Translations under genes and position numbers: made by a program
DNA from: Pseudomonadota bacterium
GTDB taxonomy: Bacteria > Pseudomonadota > Alphaproteobacteria > Azospirillales > Azospirillaceae
Direction: 5' to 3'
DNA length: 64,000 nucleotides
Assembly: GCA_023423695.1 (NCBI GenBank)
Contig: JAFAFA010000155.1
Span: 136,948-200,947, forward strand
The notes under the pieces: model-generated
Database searches by the model: none
What the model saw: the letters and a program-made list of their open reading frames with translations, nothing else
What the model was told of the DNA's origin: nothing
In this document: in pieces, positions 1 through 8,734 of the stretch
Layout: each line of letters starts with the position of its first letter
Position numbering within the stretch: position 1 is the first letter of the stretch

Positions 1-1708
1 GCACCGCCCAGATACGGCCGCCATGCCGCTCGACGATGGTGCGGCAGATCGACAGGCCAAGACCCAACCCGCCGGGCTTGGTGGTGAAGAAGGGCTCGAA
101 CATCCGCCGCTGGGCATCCTCCAGCGCACCCGGACCGGAATCGCGTACTTCGATCATCACCATGCCGCCGGACAGCGCCGTCCGCAGGAGGATGTCGCCG
201 CCCCCGGCGCTCCGCGTCGCCTCCACCGCATTCTGCAGCAGGTTCAGCAGCACCTGCTGAAGCTCCACCTTGTCGGCCCTGATCTCGGGCAACCCGTCTG
301 TCACCTCCGTCACGATGGACAGTCCGGGATCCTGCGGTGCGCCGAATAGCGACAGCGTTTCCTCCACCACGGCGTTGACCGACAGGGGGGAGCGCTGGGC
401 GTCGCGGCGGCTGACGAAGCCGCGGGTGCGCTGGATGATCGCCGCGGCCCGTTCGGCCTGCTCAGCGACCGACCGCGCACCGGCGCGCAGCATCGCGAGG
501 TCGGGCGCCGGGGCGTCCAAGATGCGGGTCATGCCGCCGGCGAAATTGCCGATGGCCGCCAAGGGCTGGTTCAACTCATGGGCGATGTTGCTGGCCATCT
601 CCCCGACGATGCCGAGACGGGAAAGCTGGTCGCGCTCCTCGCGCAGGCGCAACGCGGTCGCTTCGGCGCGCTTGCGCTCGGCAATCTCGCGTTCCAGCTC
701 GGCCGTGCGGCGGCGGACCAGAACCTCGACCCGGGCGGAATGGACCACCCACCACAGCACCGCCCCCGCCGCCATCGCCAGCCAGTGCCAATTCTCGCTG
801 AGAACCTCCTCCAGCGTCGGCGGAGTCTTCGGATAGGGGCCGATATGCAGGATGCGGAACAACTCATGTACCGACGTGTAGTCGAGCGGGGCGGTCCAGG
901 TCGGCCCCTCGGTCTCAGGCATGGTCAGCAGCGCCGCGGCGACGCGCCGGGCCAGATCGCGCGGCGTGTGCGCAAGTCGGGCGAAGGGCCAGTCGGGATA
1001 AAGCCGCGACGACACCCGGCAGGGCAGCTCGGCCGTTGGCTTTTCGCCGACCACCGCGAACTCGTCCGGGGCGATGCGTCCCTGTGCCGTCATCTCCTCC
1101 AGCAGGCAGGCGCGCAGCACGCCGACATCGGCGCGGCCGCTACGCACCGCCTCCACCACCCCTTCCATCGGAAAGCCCACCGCCGTCAGAGCCGCCAGAT
1201 CGGTGAAGGGTCGGACGCCGGCTTCCTCCATCTCGCGCCACGCGATCTGAAAACCGCCGAAGGCATCGGTCGATACCACGGCCAGCCGCTTGCCCTTCAG
1301 GTCGGTCAGGCTATGGAGTCCCGCCCGGTCGGCGCGGCGGATCACGGTAGACCCAACTGCAGCGATGGGCGCATCCGGCGACCCGGATTCCAGCGTCGCC
1401 ATGCGCGTCACCGCGAAGCGTGCCTCCAGCGTGACGTAGTTGCCGGGGTTGGTGATGACGAAATCGACGCGGCGGTCGGCGACGGCCAGCACCATGCCCG
1501 GCAGGTCGAGCGGCAGCATGACGAAGCGGTGGTCCGGTATCGCACGCTCAAGATAGGCCAGCGTCGGTTCCCAGTCATGGGCGGCCCGCTCCGACCCGCG
1601 ATAGGCGAGCACGCCGACGCTCACCGCGTCCGGCTCCGCTCTCGCGGTGGTCGCGCTCATCAGTGCAACACATGAAACAATCAGCCATGCCCACATGATT
1701 GCCAGCAT
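1..1708 (-). CDS. Sensor histidine kinase with PhnD-like periplasmic domain (3' end outside window)
   Basis: Two-component sensor kinase that runs off the left edge; 569 codons are visible. The ATG at 1708 opens a signal-like hydrophobic segment ending ATTARA. Next comes a domain of about 250 residues with the style of phosphonate/phosphate-type (PhnD/TtrS) binding proteins (SVGVLAYRG, then PLDLPGM). A transmembrane helix (WLAMAAGAVLWWVV) leads into a coiled-coil linker and the dimerisation helix NIAHELNQPLA, whose His is about residue 377 and is the phospho-acceptor. An N-box (LLNLLQNAVEAT) and a G-box (GLGLGLSIC) follow. TtrS-type kinases share this architecture, but the ligand here is unknown. 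No response regulator is visible. Confident as a kinase, less so on the sensor class. Confidence 0.85.
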   Translation of the reverse strand, partial: MLAIMWAWLIVSCVALMSATTARAEPDAVSVGVLAYRGSERAAHDWEPTLAYLERAIPDHRFVMLPLDLPGMVLAVADRRVDFVITNPGNYVTLEARFAVTRMATLESGSPDAPIAAVGSTVIRRADRAGLHSLTDLKGKRLAVVSTDAFGGFQIAWREMEEAGVRPFTDLAALTAVGFPMEGVVEAVRSGRADVGVLRACLLEEMTAQGRIAPDEFAVVGEKPTAELPCRVSSRLYPDWPFARLAHTPRDLARRVAAALLTMPETEGPTWTAPLDYTSVHELFRILHIGPYPKTPPTLEEVLSENWHWLAMAAGAVLWWVVHSARVEVLVRRRTAELEREIAERKRAEATALRLREERDQLSRLGIVGEMASNIAHELNQPLAAIGNFAGGMTRILDAPAPDLAMLRAGARSVAEQAERAAAIIQRTRGFVSRRDAQRSPLSVNAVVEETLSLFGAPQDPGLSIVTEVTDGLPEIRADKVELQQVLLNLLQNAVEATRSAGGGDILLRTALSGGMVMIEVRDSGPGALEDAQRRMFEPFFTTKPGGLGLGLSICRTIVERHGGRIWAV

Positions 1709-2350
1709 AGACCTATGGATCACGGACCGGCTACGACATCGTGGATCCGAAGTCGGGCGTTCTGGCGAATTCAGCCGTGGTTGGGCATGAAGGGGTGGAC
1801 GCCCCGGCGTTAGGCGGGTGAGCCGTCATTGAGAGTCCGCAAGCGTGATGGACCGCACCGGCACCGGGACGCCCAACATCTGACACGGGGCCATTGGCCG
1901 AGGCGCTCGTCGCCCCGTAGGCCGGGTTCGGAATGGGCGATGCAGCAGCCGAGCCGCTCATCCGCGTCGATGTGCTGGCTTACCGGGGCGGTGACCACGC
2001 GAACGCCGCTGGACCTGCCCGGCTTGGACGCCACCGAACCCTCGACTTCGTGCTGTCCAACACCTGCAACCGAACCAAGACCCTCCTCGTCTCCTTCGTC
2101 GAGATTGCGTTCGTCTCCATCGTGTCCAGGCGTCTGCGGCGGTTGACCGCCTAGAACATCAGCACCTGACGCCTACAAAGAGACACTCAAAACCGCATTT
2201 GGGTGAGGCCTGTTTCGTCATGATGACTCGACCCCTTCAGAAGATGGGGCCTTGAGGAAACCCGAGACGGTTCACCCGGCAGGAGATGCCAGACACCGGA
2301 GAGCCTTGACGCCTCTGTTCCTCGTTCATGCCGCCTTTCAAGCGCCGCGG
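1709..2350. other. Intergenic stretch without a recognisable gene
   Basis: About 640 bases between the kinase start and the end of the ETHE1-like gene. Short open frames exist (for example 1933-2154 on the plus strand), but none shows a family motif or a good ribosome binding site. A small hairpin (CCCC, ten bases, GGGG, near 2230-2250) lies downstream of the ETHE1-like gene and could mark its transcript end, but it has no T-run. Confidence 0.5.
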
Positions 2351-3214
2351 TCAGAGCGCGTCGATCGGGATCTTCAGGTAGCGTTTGCCGTTCTCTTCGG
2401 CGGGCGGCAACCGCCCAGCCCGCACGTTCACCTGCACCGAAGGCAGGATCAGCTTTGGCATGTCCAATGTCCGGTCGCGCGCCGTGCGGAGTTCCACGAA
2501 CTCGGTCTCGCTGACGCCATCCCTGACATGGACGTTGCGCGCCCGCTGCTCGGCGACTGTGCTCTCCCAGCTGTACTCATCCCGTCCTGGCGCCTTGTAG
2601 TCGTGACCGGTGAAGATCCGTGTCTCGGGCGGCAAGGAGAGGATGCGCCGGATCGAGCGGTACAGGGCGTGAGCGTCACCACCTGGGAAGTCGCAGCGTG
2701 CCGTGCCGTAATCGGGCTGGAACAGGGTATCGCCGACGAAGGCCGCGTCGCCCACCACATAGGTCATGTCCGCCGGGGTATGGCCGGGCGTGTGAATGGC
2801 CTGTGCCTCGAGCTGGCCGATCCGGAACCGCTCGCCGTCGGCGAACAGATGGTCGAACTGGCGTCCGTCGGCCACGAAGCCCGGTTCCATGTTGAACAGG
2901 GTGCGGAAAACTTTCTGGACCTCACGGATGTGCTCGCCGATGCCGATGCGGCCACCGACCCGGTCCTTCAGGTAGGGAGCCGCCGACAGGTGATCGGCAT
3001 GGACGTGCGTCTCCAGGATCCACTCCACCGTGAGACCCCGCTCGCGCACCAGCGCGATCATGCGGTCGGCCGAGGCGGTCGCGGTGCGGCCGGACTTCGG
3101 GTCGAAGTCGAGCACGCTGTCGACCAGTGCCGCGGCCTGGGTGGCGGGATCGACGACGACGTAGCTGACGGTGTTGGTCGCCTCGTCGAACAGCGGCATG
3201 ATGTCGGGTTTCAT
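2351..3214 (-). CDS. ETHE1/Blh-like MBL-fold persulfide dioxygenase
   Basis: A 287-residue metallo-beta-lactamase-fold protein. The metal motif HVHADH (H70, H72, D74, H75) and the later HTPGHTP and FTGHDY motifs are as in ETHE1/Blh enzymes, which oxidise glutathione persulfide to sulfite using mononuclear iron. The start at 3214 is chosen because AGGAGG lies at 3220-3225, five bases upstream; a longer frame to 3280 lacks such a site and would run into the operator. It is divergent from a BigR-like repressor that is followed by YeeE/YedE and TauE genes, the classical blh/bigR sulfide-detoxification arrangement. No rhodanese domain is fused. Substrate assignment rests on family and context. Confidence 0.85.
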   Translation of the reverse strand: MKPDIMPLFDEATNTVSYVVVDPATQAAALVDSVLDFDPKSGRTATASADRMIALVRERGLTVEWILETHVHADHLSAAPYLKDRVGGRIGIGEHIREVQKVFRTLFNMEPGFVADGRQFDHLFADGERFRIGQLEAQAIHTPGHTPADMTYVVGDAAFVGDTLFQPDYGTARCDFPGGDAHALYRSIRRILSLPPETRIFTGHDYKAPGRDEYSWESTVAEQRARNVHVRDGVSETEFVELRTARDRTLDMPKLILPSVQVNVRAGRLPPAEENGKRYLKIPIDAL

Positions 3215-3283
3215 GGAGACCTCCTGGCAGATCTGACGGGATCGTTCCCGATACCGCTTGAAGAGGTGGCGCGGCTCCATATA

Positions 3284-3297
3284 TTAGTCAAGTCTAA
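3284..3297. promoter_or_regulatory. Candidate BigR/ArsR operator in divergent promoter
   Basis: TTAGTC-AA-GTCTAA is an inverted repeat matching at five of six positions. It sits in an AT-rich patch (about 3280-3303) that stands out from the GC-rich surroundings, and lies between the two divergent genes just upstream of the repressor ATG. ArsR-type repressors of the BigR class bind AT-rich palindromes in this position to control both directions. Binding is inferred. Confidence 0.55.
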
Positions 3298-3306
3298 ATT
3301 ATAGAG

Positions 3307-3651
3307 ATGGAAACTGTGCCGAGCGTACCAAACGATCTGCCGATGGCCCCCGGCGAGTTGGAGGCCCGCGCTGCCGAGGCCGAGGCGTTCCTGCGCTCGC
3401 TCGCGAGCCGCCACCGCTTGATGATCCTCTGCTCACTAATCGAGACTGAGATGTCGGTGGGTGAGCTCATCCCGCGCCTTGGCCTTTCCCAGTCCAACCT
3501 GTCCCAGCACCTTGCCAAGCTGCGCGAGGAAGGACTCGTCGCGACCCGCCGGGACGGTACGACCATCTTCTACCGCATCGGCTCAGAGCGGGTTCGCCCC
3601 ATCCTCGCCGAGCTCTACCGCCTGTTCTGCGTCGCCGGTCGCCCGGAGTGA
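3307..3651 (+). CDS. bigR: ArsR-family persulfide-responsive repressor (BigR/SqrR type)
   Basis: A 114-residue winged-helix ArsR protein with recognition helix SQSNLSQHLAKLREEGLV and wing RRDGTTIFYRI. Two cysteines sit at residues 42 (LMILCSL) and 108 (YRLFCVA), the positions of the redox pair in BigR and SqrR that forms a disulfide or tetrasulfide with persulfides and releases DNA. No metal-binding ELCVCDL-type motif is present, which argues against an arsenic or zinc sensor. It is divergent from the ETHE1-like gene and heads the YeeE/TauE operon; a palindrome overlaps its promoter. Confidence 0.88.
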   Translation: METVPSVPNDLPMAPGELEARAAEAEAFLRSLASRHRLMILCSLIETEMSVGELIPRLGLSQSNLSQHLAKLREEGLVATRRDGTTIFYRIGSERVRPILAELYRLFCVAGRPE

Positions 3652-3676
3652 CGCCTCCCCTCTGACACTGAGAACC

Positions 3677-4102
3677 ATGGAAAACTTTACGCCTGTCTCG
3701 GCCGCCATCGGCGGTCTTCTCATCGGCTTGTCCGCGGCCCTGCTGTGGGTTGCCAAGGGGCGGATCGCCGGGATCAGCGGCATCCTCGGCGGCTTCAGCG
3801 CGCTGCGCCGCGGCGACATTGCCTGGCGCGCCGTCTTCCTGGTCGGCCTGATGGCGGCGCCGCTGCTCTATCGCGCGGCGGGGGGCGTATTGCCGGAATC
3901 CGCGTCGCATACCAGCCCCGCCCTTCTGATCGTGGCCGGTCTGCTGGTCGGCTTCGGCACGCGCCTCGGCAGCGGCTGCACGAGCGGCCATGGCGTCTGC
4001 GGCCTCGCCCGGCTGTCGCCGCGCTCCCTCGCGGCCACCGGACTCTTCATGGCCAGCGCCGCCGTCACCGTCTTCGTCGTCCGCCATCTGATCGGAACCT
4101 GA
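3677..4102 (+). CDS. YeeE/YedE-family (DUF395) membrane protein, first half
   Basis: A 141-residue protein with about four transmembrane helices and the family signature GSGCTSGHGVCG near residue 100. YeeE/YedE proteins move thiosulfate or related sulfur species through conserved cysteines. The start at ATG 3677 lies 25 bases after the repressor stop; a frame extending back to 3461 only overlaps the repressor. It works with the next gene: together the two half-size proteins cover the usual full-length transporter. Confidence 0.85.
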   Translation: MENFTPVSAAIGGLLIGLSAALLWVAKGRIAGISGILGGFSALRRGDIAWRAVFLVGLMAAPLLYRAAGGVLPESASHTSPALLIVAGLLVGFGTRLGSGCTSGHGVCGLARLSPRSLAATGLFMASAAVTVFVVRHLIGT

Positions 4103-4107
4103 CCGCC

Positions 4108-4545
4108 ATGCCTTCCCTGCTCGTTGCCCTCGCGTCCGGACTGCTGTTTGGCCTGGGGCTGACAGTGTCCTCCATGATCGACCCCGCCAAGGTGCTGAAT
4201 TTCCTGGATGTGGCGGGCTCCTGGGACCCGAGCCTTGCCTTCGTGATGGCCGCGGCCATTCCCGTCGCCACCGTCGGCTTCGCCCTTGCGCGCCGGCGCG
4301 GGACGCCACTGGTCGGAGGCGCCTTCCACGGTCCCAGGGCGACCGCCATTGACCGCCGCCTCGTGACAGGCGCCATCCTGTTTGGCGTGGGCTGGGGACT
4401 GGCAGGCTACTGTCCAGGTCCAGCCCTCGCCACGCTCGGCTTCGGCGCCTCGGGAACATGGTTGTTTGTCATCGCCATGCTGGCCGGTATGGCTGCCCAT
4501 GACCTCATCATGACCATCCACAGGCGCCGCGCCGCGGTCGCGTGA
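4108..4545 (+). CDS. YeeE/YedE-family (DUF395) membrane protein, second half
   Basis: A 145-residue membrane protein starting five bases after the previous stop. It carries the second family signature, with glycines and a cysteine (GWGLAGYCPGPALA), and the segment GLTVSSMIDPAKVLNFLDV typical of the DUF395 second half. Such split pairs are usual downstream of bigR. It probably moves thiosulfate, sulfite or persulfide sulfur and is likely co-transcribed from the BigR-controlled promoter. Confidence 0.85.
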   Translation: MPSLLVALASGLLFGLGLTVSSMIDPAKVLNFLDVAGSWDPSLAFVMAAAIPVATVGFALARRRGTPLVGGAFHGPRATAIDRRLVTGAILFGVGWGLAGYCPGPALATLGFGASGTWLFVIAMLAGMAAHDLIMTIHRRRAAVA

Positions 4546-4570
4546 CCTCTCCCAACCTGGAGCGCTTACA

Positions 4571-5347
4571 ATGTCCGAGCTCCTCACGATCCTGTGCGGC
4601 TCGCTGGTCGGCTTTTCCCTCGGCCTGATCGGGGGCGGCGGCTCGATCCTCGCCGTGCCGTTGCTGCTCTATGTCGTGGGCGTGCCGGACCCCCACGTCG
4701 CCATCGGTACCAGTGCCCTGGCAGTCGCCGCGAACGCTTTCGTCAACTTGGCCCAGCACGCCCGCGCCGGGACGGTAAAGTGGCCGTGTGCGGCTACCTT
4801 CGCCGCATCCGGCGTGGTAGGCGCGCTTGCCGGATCGAGCCTTGGCAAGTCGGTCAACGGCGAGGGGCTGCTGTTCCTGTTCGCGCTGGTGATGGTCGTG
4901 GTCGGGATCTCCATGCTTCGGGGCAGAGGGAGCGAGGGCGACCCGACAGTGCATATCAACAAGTCAATTGCGGTGCGCCTGGTCGGCATCGGTTTCCTGA
5001 CCGGAGCCGTCTCAGGCTTCTTCGGTATCGGCGGTGGTTTCCTGATCGTTCCCGGCCTCCTGCTCGGCAGTGGCATGGCTGTCATCAACGCCATCGGCTC
5101 GTCGCTGTTTTCGGTGGGAACCTTCGGTCTGACCACGGCAGCCAACTACGCGCTCTCCGGTCTGGTGGATTGGACGGTCGCCGGGCTGTTCATCGCCGGT
5201 GGCGTGGTCGGCGGCTTCGCAGGCATGAAGGCGGCGGTGAGATTGTCCACGCGTAAGGGCGTGCTGACCCAGGTCTTCGCGGGCGTGCTGTTCGCCGTGG
5301 CTGCCTACATGCTGTACCGAAACGTGGGCGCCTTTGGCCTGTTCTGA
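4571..5347 (+). CDS. TauE/SafE-family sulfite/organosulfonate exporter
   Basis: A 258-residue integral membrane protein with two related halves, each with glycine-rich turns: GLIGGGGSILAVPLLLYVVG near the N terminus and GFFGIGGGFLIVPGLLLG near the middle. That is the TauE/SafE (DUF81) signature. It begins 25 bases after the second YeeE half and closes the operon. Next to a persulfide dioxygenase it most likely exports the sulfite produced. The direction and substrate come from the family and context, not from the sequence. Confidence 0.85.
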   Translation: MSELLTILCGSLVGFSLGLIGGGGSILAVPLLLYVVGVPDPHVAIGTSALAVAANAFVNLAQHARAGTVKWPCAATFAASGVVGALAGSSLGKSVNGEGLLFLFALVMVVVGISMLRGRGSEGDPTVHINKSIAVRLVGIGFLTGAVSGFFGIGGGFLIVPGLLLGSGMAVINAIGSSLFSVGTFGLTTAANYALSGLVDWTVAGLFIAGGVVGGFAGMKAAVRLSTRKGVLTQVFAGVLFAVAAYMLYRNVGAFGLF

Positions 5348-5572
5348 GGCGGTTTCATCGGAACGGACGCCCAGGTCGGTCCGGAAGCGGAACACCGCTG
5401 CCGGGCCGATCCGGGTTAGAAAGCGATTGCGCGGCGGGTTCGCCGGTCACGAGGTCGACCAGCGTCGACATTCCCTGATGGCCCTGCCCCTCGGGGTGAC
5501 GACACGGAAGTGATCAGATTGTCCGGTTCGCGAGAACGTAGACGGTACCTTTTGGTTCGAGACATCCGAAGC

Positions 5573-5970
5573 GCTCTCGGACGCTTCGCAGATCGCCGCA
5601 TACAACGCGGCCTTGCCCACCTTGATCCGTACCGCGGCCTCGCGAACCGTGAGCCCCTGAGTGATGAGCGTCTTGGCCCGGCGGAGCTTCTCCTCCGTCA
5701 CCACCGGCCTCCGTCCGCCCTGACGGCCGCGGGCCACAGCGGCGTCGAGGCCGGCACGGGTCCGTTCGCGGATGAGGTCGCGCTCGAACTGCCCGAGGGC
5801 GCCGAAGATGAGCCGACCCCCAGGCGTGGTCGTCTCGATCGTCTCCGTCAGGGAGCGGGAGCCGACGCCGCCAGCCTCCAGGGCATTCACCGTCTCGATC
5901 AAATGGGGCAGCGAGCGGCCGAGACGATCCAGCTTCCAGACCACCAGGACGTCGCCTTCGCGCGCGGATT
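5573..5970 (-). pseudogene. Serine recombinase (Tn3-type resolvase), N-terminally truncated
   Basis: From about residue 60 of a normal resolvase onward the match is clear: GDVLVVWKLDRLGRSL, TTPGGRLIFGALGQFERDLI, RERTRAGL and a C-terminal helix-turn-helix (LTVREAAVRIKVGKAALY). The first 58 or so residues, including the catalytic serine, are missing; upstream the frame reads through an unrelated esterase fragment. The family normally resolves transposon cointegrates. Without the serine this copy cannot be active. The open frame runs 5447-6292, but only the part given here is resolvase. Confidence 0.8.
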
Positions 5971-6219
5971 GCGGGTCGCGACCCGGTTGGGGGGCGGCGG
6001 GCCGAAAGCGGTGGCATCGCGGATGCCCTCCCAGGGCGCAACCGGTTTTGGAGCCTGAAAGCGGCTCGCTGCCGTGAATGGATTGGCGGCGTAAGGAACA
6101 CGCTTGAATGATGCCACGCCCCCCGCACGCGTGCCCAGCAGGCGGCCGGATTGGAGGGTGACTACGGGCTGGCCGTCGGCGGCCGGTGAAGGGGTGGGGC
6201 GAAGTGTCAAAGTGATCAC
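5968..6219 (-). pseudogene. Type-B carboxylesterase, N-terminal fragment
   Basis: About 80 residues from ATG 6219 match the start of para-nitrobenzyl/type-B carboxylesterases: VVTLQSGRLLGTR, then FKRVPYAANP, then the FQAPKPVAPWEG and DATAFGP motifs. The homology stops near 5968, where resolvase sequence begins in another frame. The catalytic Ser, Glu and His are all absent. It reads as an esterase gene cut by a transposon-end insertion or deletion. Confidence 0.65.
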
Positions 6220-6452
6220 CGAAGCATGCTGGCGCTGAATACAGCGCGGCGAGATAGAAGGAAGGACATTGTGATCTCCCGGTCAGTGCCAAGATTTACG
6301 CCCTACGCTTGTAAACTATAGGTTGAGGGACGATTGCTGTGAGACCATGTCCGTCAAGGGGCCGATGCGGACAGCGCAGGGCGAACCGCTGATGGAAAAA
6401 CACAGTCAAGTTCAGGCTGGCTTGCGGGAATGCAGGTCGGTAAAGGGTCGCG

Positions 6453-6914
6453 ATGACGACCTCCCATGATCCCCGTTACGCCGGCTACCGCTTCCCTGCC
6501 GAGGTCATTGCGACGGCGATGTGGCTGTACTTCCGTTTCCCATTGAGCTTGCGCATGGTGGAGGAAATGCTGGCGGCCCGCGGCATCACTGTGAGCCACG
6601 AGACAGTGCGGCAGTGGGACCTGAAGTTCGGTCGCGACATCGTAGATCGGTTGCGCCGCCGAGCGCCTCGCCGAGGCGATAGGTGGCACCTTGACGAAGT
6701 CGTCCTCACCATCGCCGGTAAGAAGCACGACCTGTGGCAGGCGGTCGACCGCGACGGCTTCGTGCTTGATGTCCTTGTCCAGATCCGGCGCGATGCAAAG
6801 GCGGCCAAGCGCTTGCTCCGCAAGCTGCTGAAGAAGCAGGGTGACCATCGGAAGGCTCGCACCCAGGCGTTCCAGATCTGGGCCGCAGTGGCCGGCGCGC
6901 CGCTGTTCGCGTAA
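6453..6914 (+). pseudogene. IS6-family transposase, C-terminally truncated
   Basis: The first 130 residues are a typical IS6/IS26-type transposase: YRFPAEVIATAMWLYFRFPL, SLRMVEEMLAARGI, the first catalytic Asp in WHLDEVV, and the second Asp near VDRDGFVLDVLVQ. After KRLLRKLLKKQG the sequence leaves the family, so the last third, including the catalytic Glu, is lost. A full-length copy would be about 230 residues. Related C-terminal fragments lie at 13814-14116 and about 15585-16190, but the copies differ and are not halves of one gene. Confidence 0.8.
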
Positions 6915-7447
6915 TCAGCAGACCGCTGCTGTCCGCCGTGCCTTCACTCTGCCCGGTCGTCGACAAATTGACGGTGCCGCAGCGAGCCCGTTAGCGCGAG
7001 CGTTGCCGCGTTCGCCTTCAATGCAACCGAATGGGGATGGGCGGTGCCGATGTTCCTTGTAAGATTAGACAGGGCTAACACTACTCTGCCAATCCCATCG
7101 TCTGGGAGAGGCTTCGCGGTTGCAGGCAACCCCTCTCCCCTCGCGGGGGAGGGGTTGGGGTGAGGGGGCATCACGGCCGGACGGCCGGTAAAGAGGCCTG
7201 CATTGCGTGTTCGCCTGCGGCGAATACCCCTCATCCCAACCCTTCTCCCACAAGGGGAGAAGGGCCTTGCACCAAAACCAGCCTCTCTTCAGGCTTGGCA
7301 GAGTGGTGCTAAAGCGTTCCTGCTTGGGCGTTGTTCCGCGCACATTGGGACCATCGCTGCCTTCCGTTGAGCCAGCAGGCACCAAGCTCATGCCGCCCCG
7401 CCGAATGCCTGCGAGGGGCGGCATGGCCTCAAAGCCCGGCTATCGGT
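6915..7447. other. Intergenic stretch with two inverted REP-like elements
   Basis: No gene is recognisable. The stretch holds two related, oppositely oriented palindromic units (about 7128-7172 and 7226-7268) and otherwise featureless sequence between an IS6 remnant and the end of the Scs/Dsb operon. Confidence 0.5.
7128..7268. repeat. Pair of inverted REP-like palindromes
   Basis: Unit one folds as AACCCCTCTCCCC/GGGGGAGGGGTT (7128-7156) followed by GGGGTGAGGGG. Unit two reads CCCCTCATCCCAACCC, then CCCTTCTCCC/GGGAGAAGGG (7240-7264). Unit two is the reverse complement of unit one in plan, so they form an inverted pair. Such C/G-rich palindromes are common intergenic repeats in alphaproteobacteria. 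A shorter relative is at 37579-37605. Confidence 0.6.
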
Positions 7448-7936
7448 CTACATTTGGACGTGGTGAGAGGCCGCATCCGCTGTACCGATCGGGCAAAACA
7501 CTGCGTGCTTGCGCTGCCTCCACTCCCACGCGACCGCCACCGCGGTCACGGCCGCGCCGACCGCGGCCAACGGCAGCCGATAAGGCTCGAAATAGGTGAG
7601 CAGCAGGTCCGCCCCGAAGGCGAGAAGCAGGATTTTGTTGCAGGTCGGACAGGCGATGCCGAGGAACCCAAGCAGGCTGCCGAGACCAGCCCCGCGGACA
7701 GGGCAGCGCGGCCGCCGGATGGCCACGTAGACGCCAACCAGCACGGCCTGGATCGCCAGAAGCCAGACCTCGAAGCCCTGGGTCGGCGTCATGCGGACGA
7801 ACACCGGGTTTGGCCACACGGCCGTGACCGTTCCGAGGACCAGAAAGGTGCCGACAGCCGCTGCTATGCCATGCCACGGCCGCACCGGCGTGAGACCGCC
7901 GAGGGGAGTCGAGGGGGCGATCACGTCGGCGTTCAT
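7448..7936 (-). CDS. Four-helix membrane protein with intramembrane CPTC motif
   Basis: A 162-residue protein with about four transmembrane helices. The third helix carries a CxxC pair (GIACPTCNK). Its ATG overlaps the stop of the upstream DsbA-like gene (ATGA at 7933-7936), so translation is coupled. I do not recognise a named family. A membrane CxxC beside DsbA- and DsbD-like genes suggests electron transfer or thiol relay across the membrane, perhaps in copper stress. It is not VKOR by motif. Function is inferred only. Confidence 0.6.
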   Translation of the reverse strand: MNADVIAPSTPLGGLTPVRPWHGIAAAVGTFLVLGTVTAVWPNPVFVRMTPTQGFEVWLLAIQAVLVGVYVAIRRPRCPVRGAGLGSLLGFLGIACPTCNKILLLAFGADLLLTYFEPYRLPLAAVGAAVTAVAVAWEWRQRKHAVFCPIGTADAASHHVQM

Positions 7937-8616
7937 CCCTGGTCCCCGCTCTTCCGCTTCGCTCGAACCTCGGCGACGATCTCCTTCATCGCCTTCAGGT
8001 CCAGGCCGCCAGGGATCAGGTAGTCGCCAATGACGAAGGCCGGGGTGCCTTGGAGTTGGATGGCCGCCGCCTGCGCCGACACTTCCTTGAAGGCCGCGTC
8101 GATCTGCGCATCACGTTCCTTCAGGTCACGCTCGGCCCGTGTCAGGTCCAGTCCGGCTTCGCTGGCGGCCTTTCGGATCTTCTCATCGTCCAGGCGGCCG
8201 GGGATGGTCATGAAGGCATCGTGGACCTGCTCGTAGCGGTCCTGCCAACGCGCGGCGAGAGCGAGCTTGGCGGCGTAGATCGAGGAGGCCCCGAACACCG
8301 GCCAGTGCTTGTGGATGATCCGCACGCCCTTGTCTTCGGCGGCAAGTTGTTTGACGGCCGGATGGATCCGACGGCAGACCGGGCACTGATAGTCGAAATA
8401 CTCGATCAGAGTGACGTCGCCCTCGGGGTTGCCGGCCACCACAACGCTCGGCCCGCGCGCCAGTGCTTCAGGGCCAAGTTCGGCGACCATGGGCGGGACC
8501 GCCGTTGCTTCGGCGGAGGTTGGCGCCACGAAGGAGGACACTGCGACGGCACCGGCGCCCACGGCAACGGTTGAAGCCAGCAGGGCTGCGAAGATCTTGG
8601 TCGGGTTTGAAGCCAT
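7933..8616 (-). CDS. DsbA/ScsC-family periplasmic disulfide protein
   Basis: A 227-residue exported thioredoxin-fold protein: N-terminal signal or anchor helix, active site C78-P-V-C81 in FDYQCPVCRR, an inserted helical domain, and the cis-proline loop LQGTPAFVIGDYLIPG. The CPVC site and the linker between signal and fold resemble ScsC/DsbG-like proteins. It is placed downstream of a DsbD/ScsB-like reductase, which would keep it reduced. The start at ATG 8616 places the hydrophobic segment at the N terminus; a longer frame to 8667 adds a non-signal extension. Confidence 0.85.
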   Translation of the reverse strand: MASNPTKIFAALLASTVAVGAGAVAVSSFVAPTSAEATAVPPMVAELGPEALARGPSVVVAGNPEGDVTLIEYFDYQCPVCRRIHPAVKQLAAEDKGVRIIHKHWPVFGASSIYAAKLALAARWQDRYEQVHDAFMTIPGRLDDEKIRKAASEAGLDLTRAERDLKERDAQIDAAFKEVSAQAAAIQLQGTPAFVIGDYLIPGGLDLKAMKEIVAEVRAKRKSGDQG

Positions 8617-8734
8617 GATGGGATGATTCTCCGTGTTCGGGATGTGGGGAATGTCTCGGGTGTTCAAGGAAAGGCTGTCGGATGACGCGCGGGGGGAGAG
8701 GCCGCTTGACCGCTCCCGTCACCGATGGGCCCGC

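Noticed and set aside
578..1675. 365-residue open frame on the plus strand
   Set aside because: It is the antisense shadow of the histidine kinase, which shows real motifs on the minus strand.
1933..2154. 73-residue plus-strand frame as a gene
   Set aside because: No ribosome binding site and no family similarity; kept as unassigned intergenic sequence.
2252..3304. 350-residue plus-strand frame
   Set aside because: Antisense to the ETHE1-like gene and overlapping the operator; no family motif.
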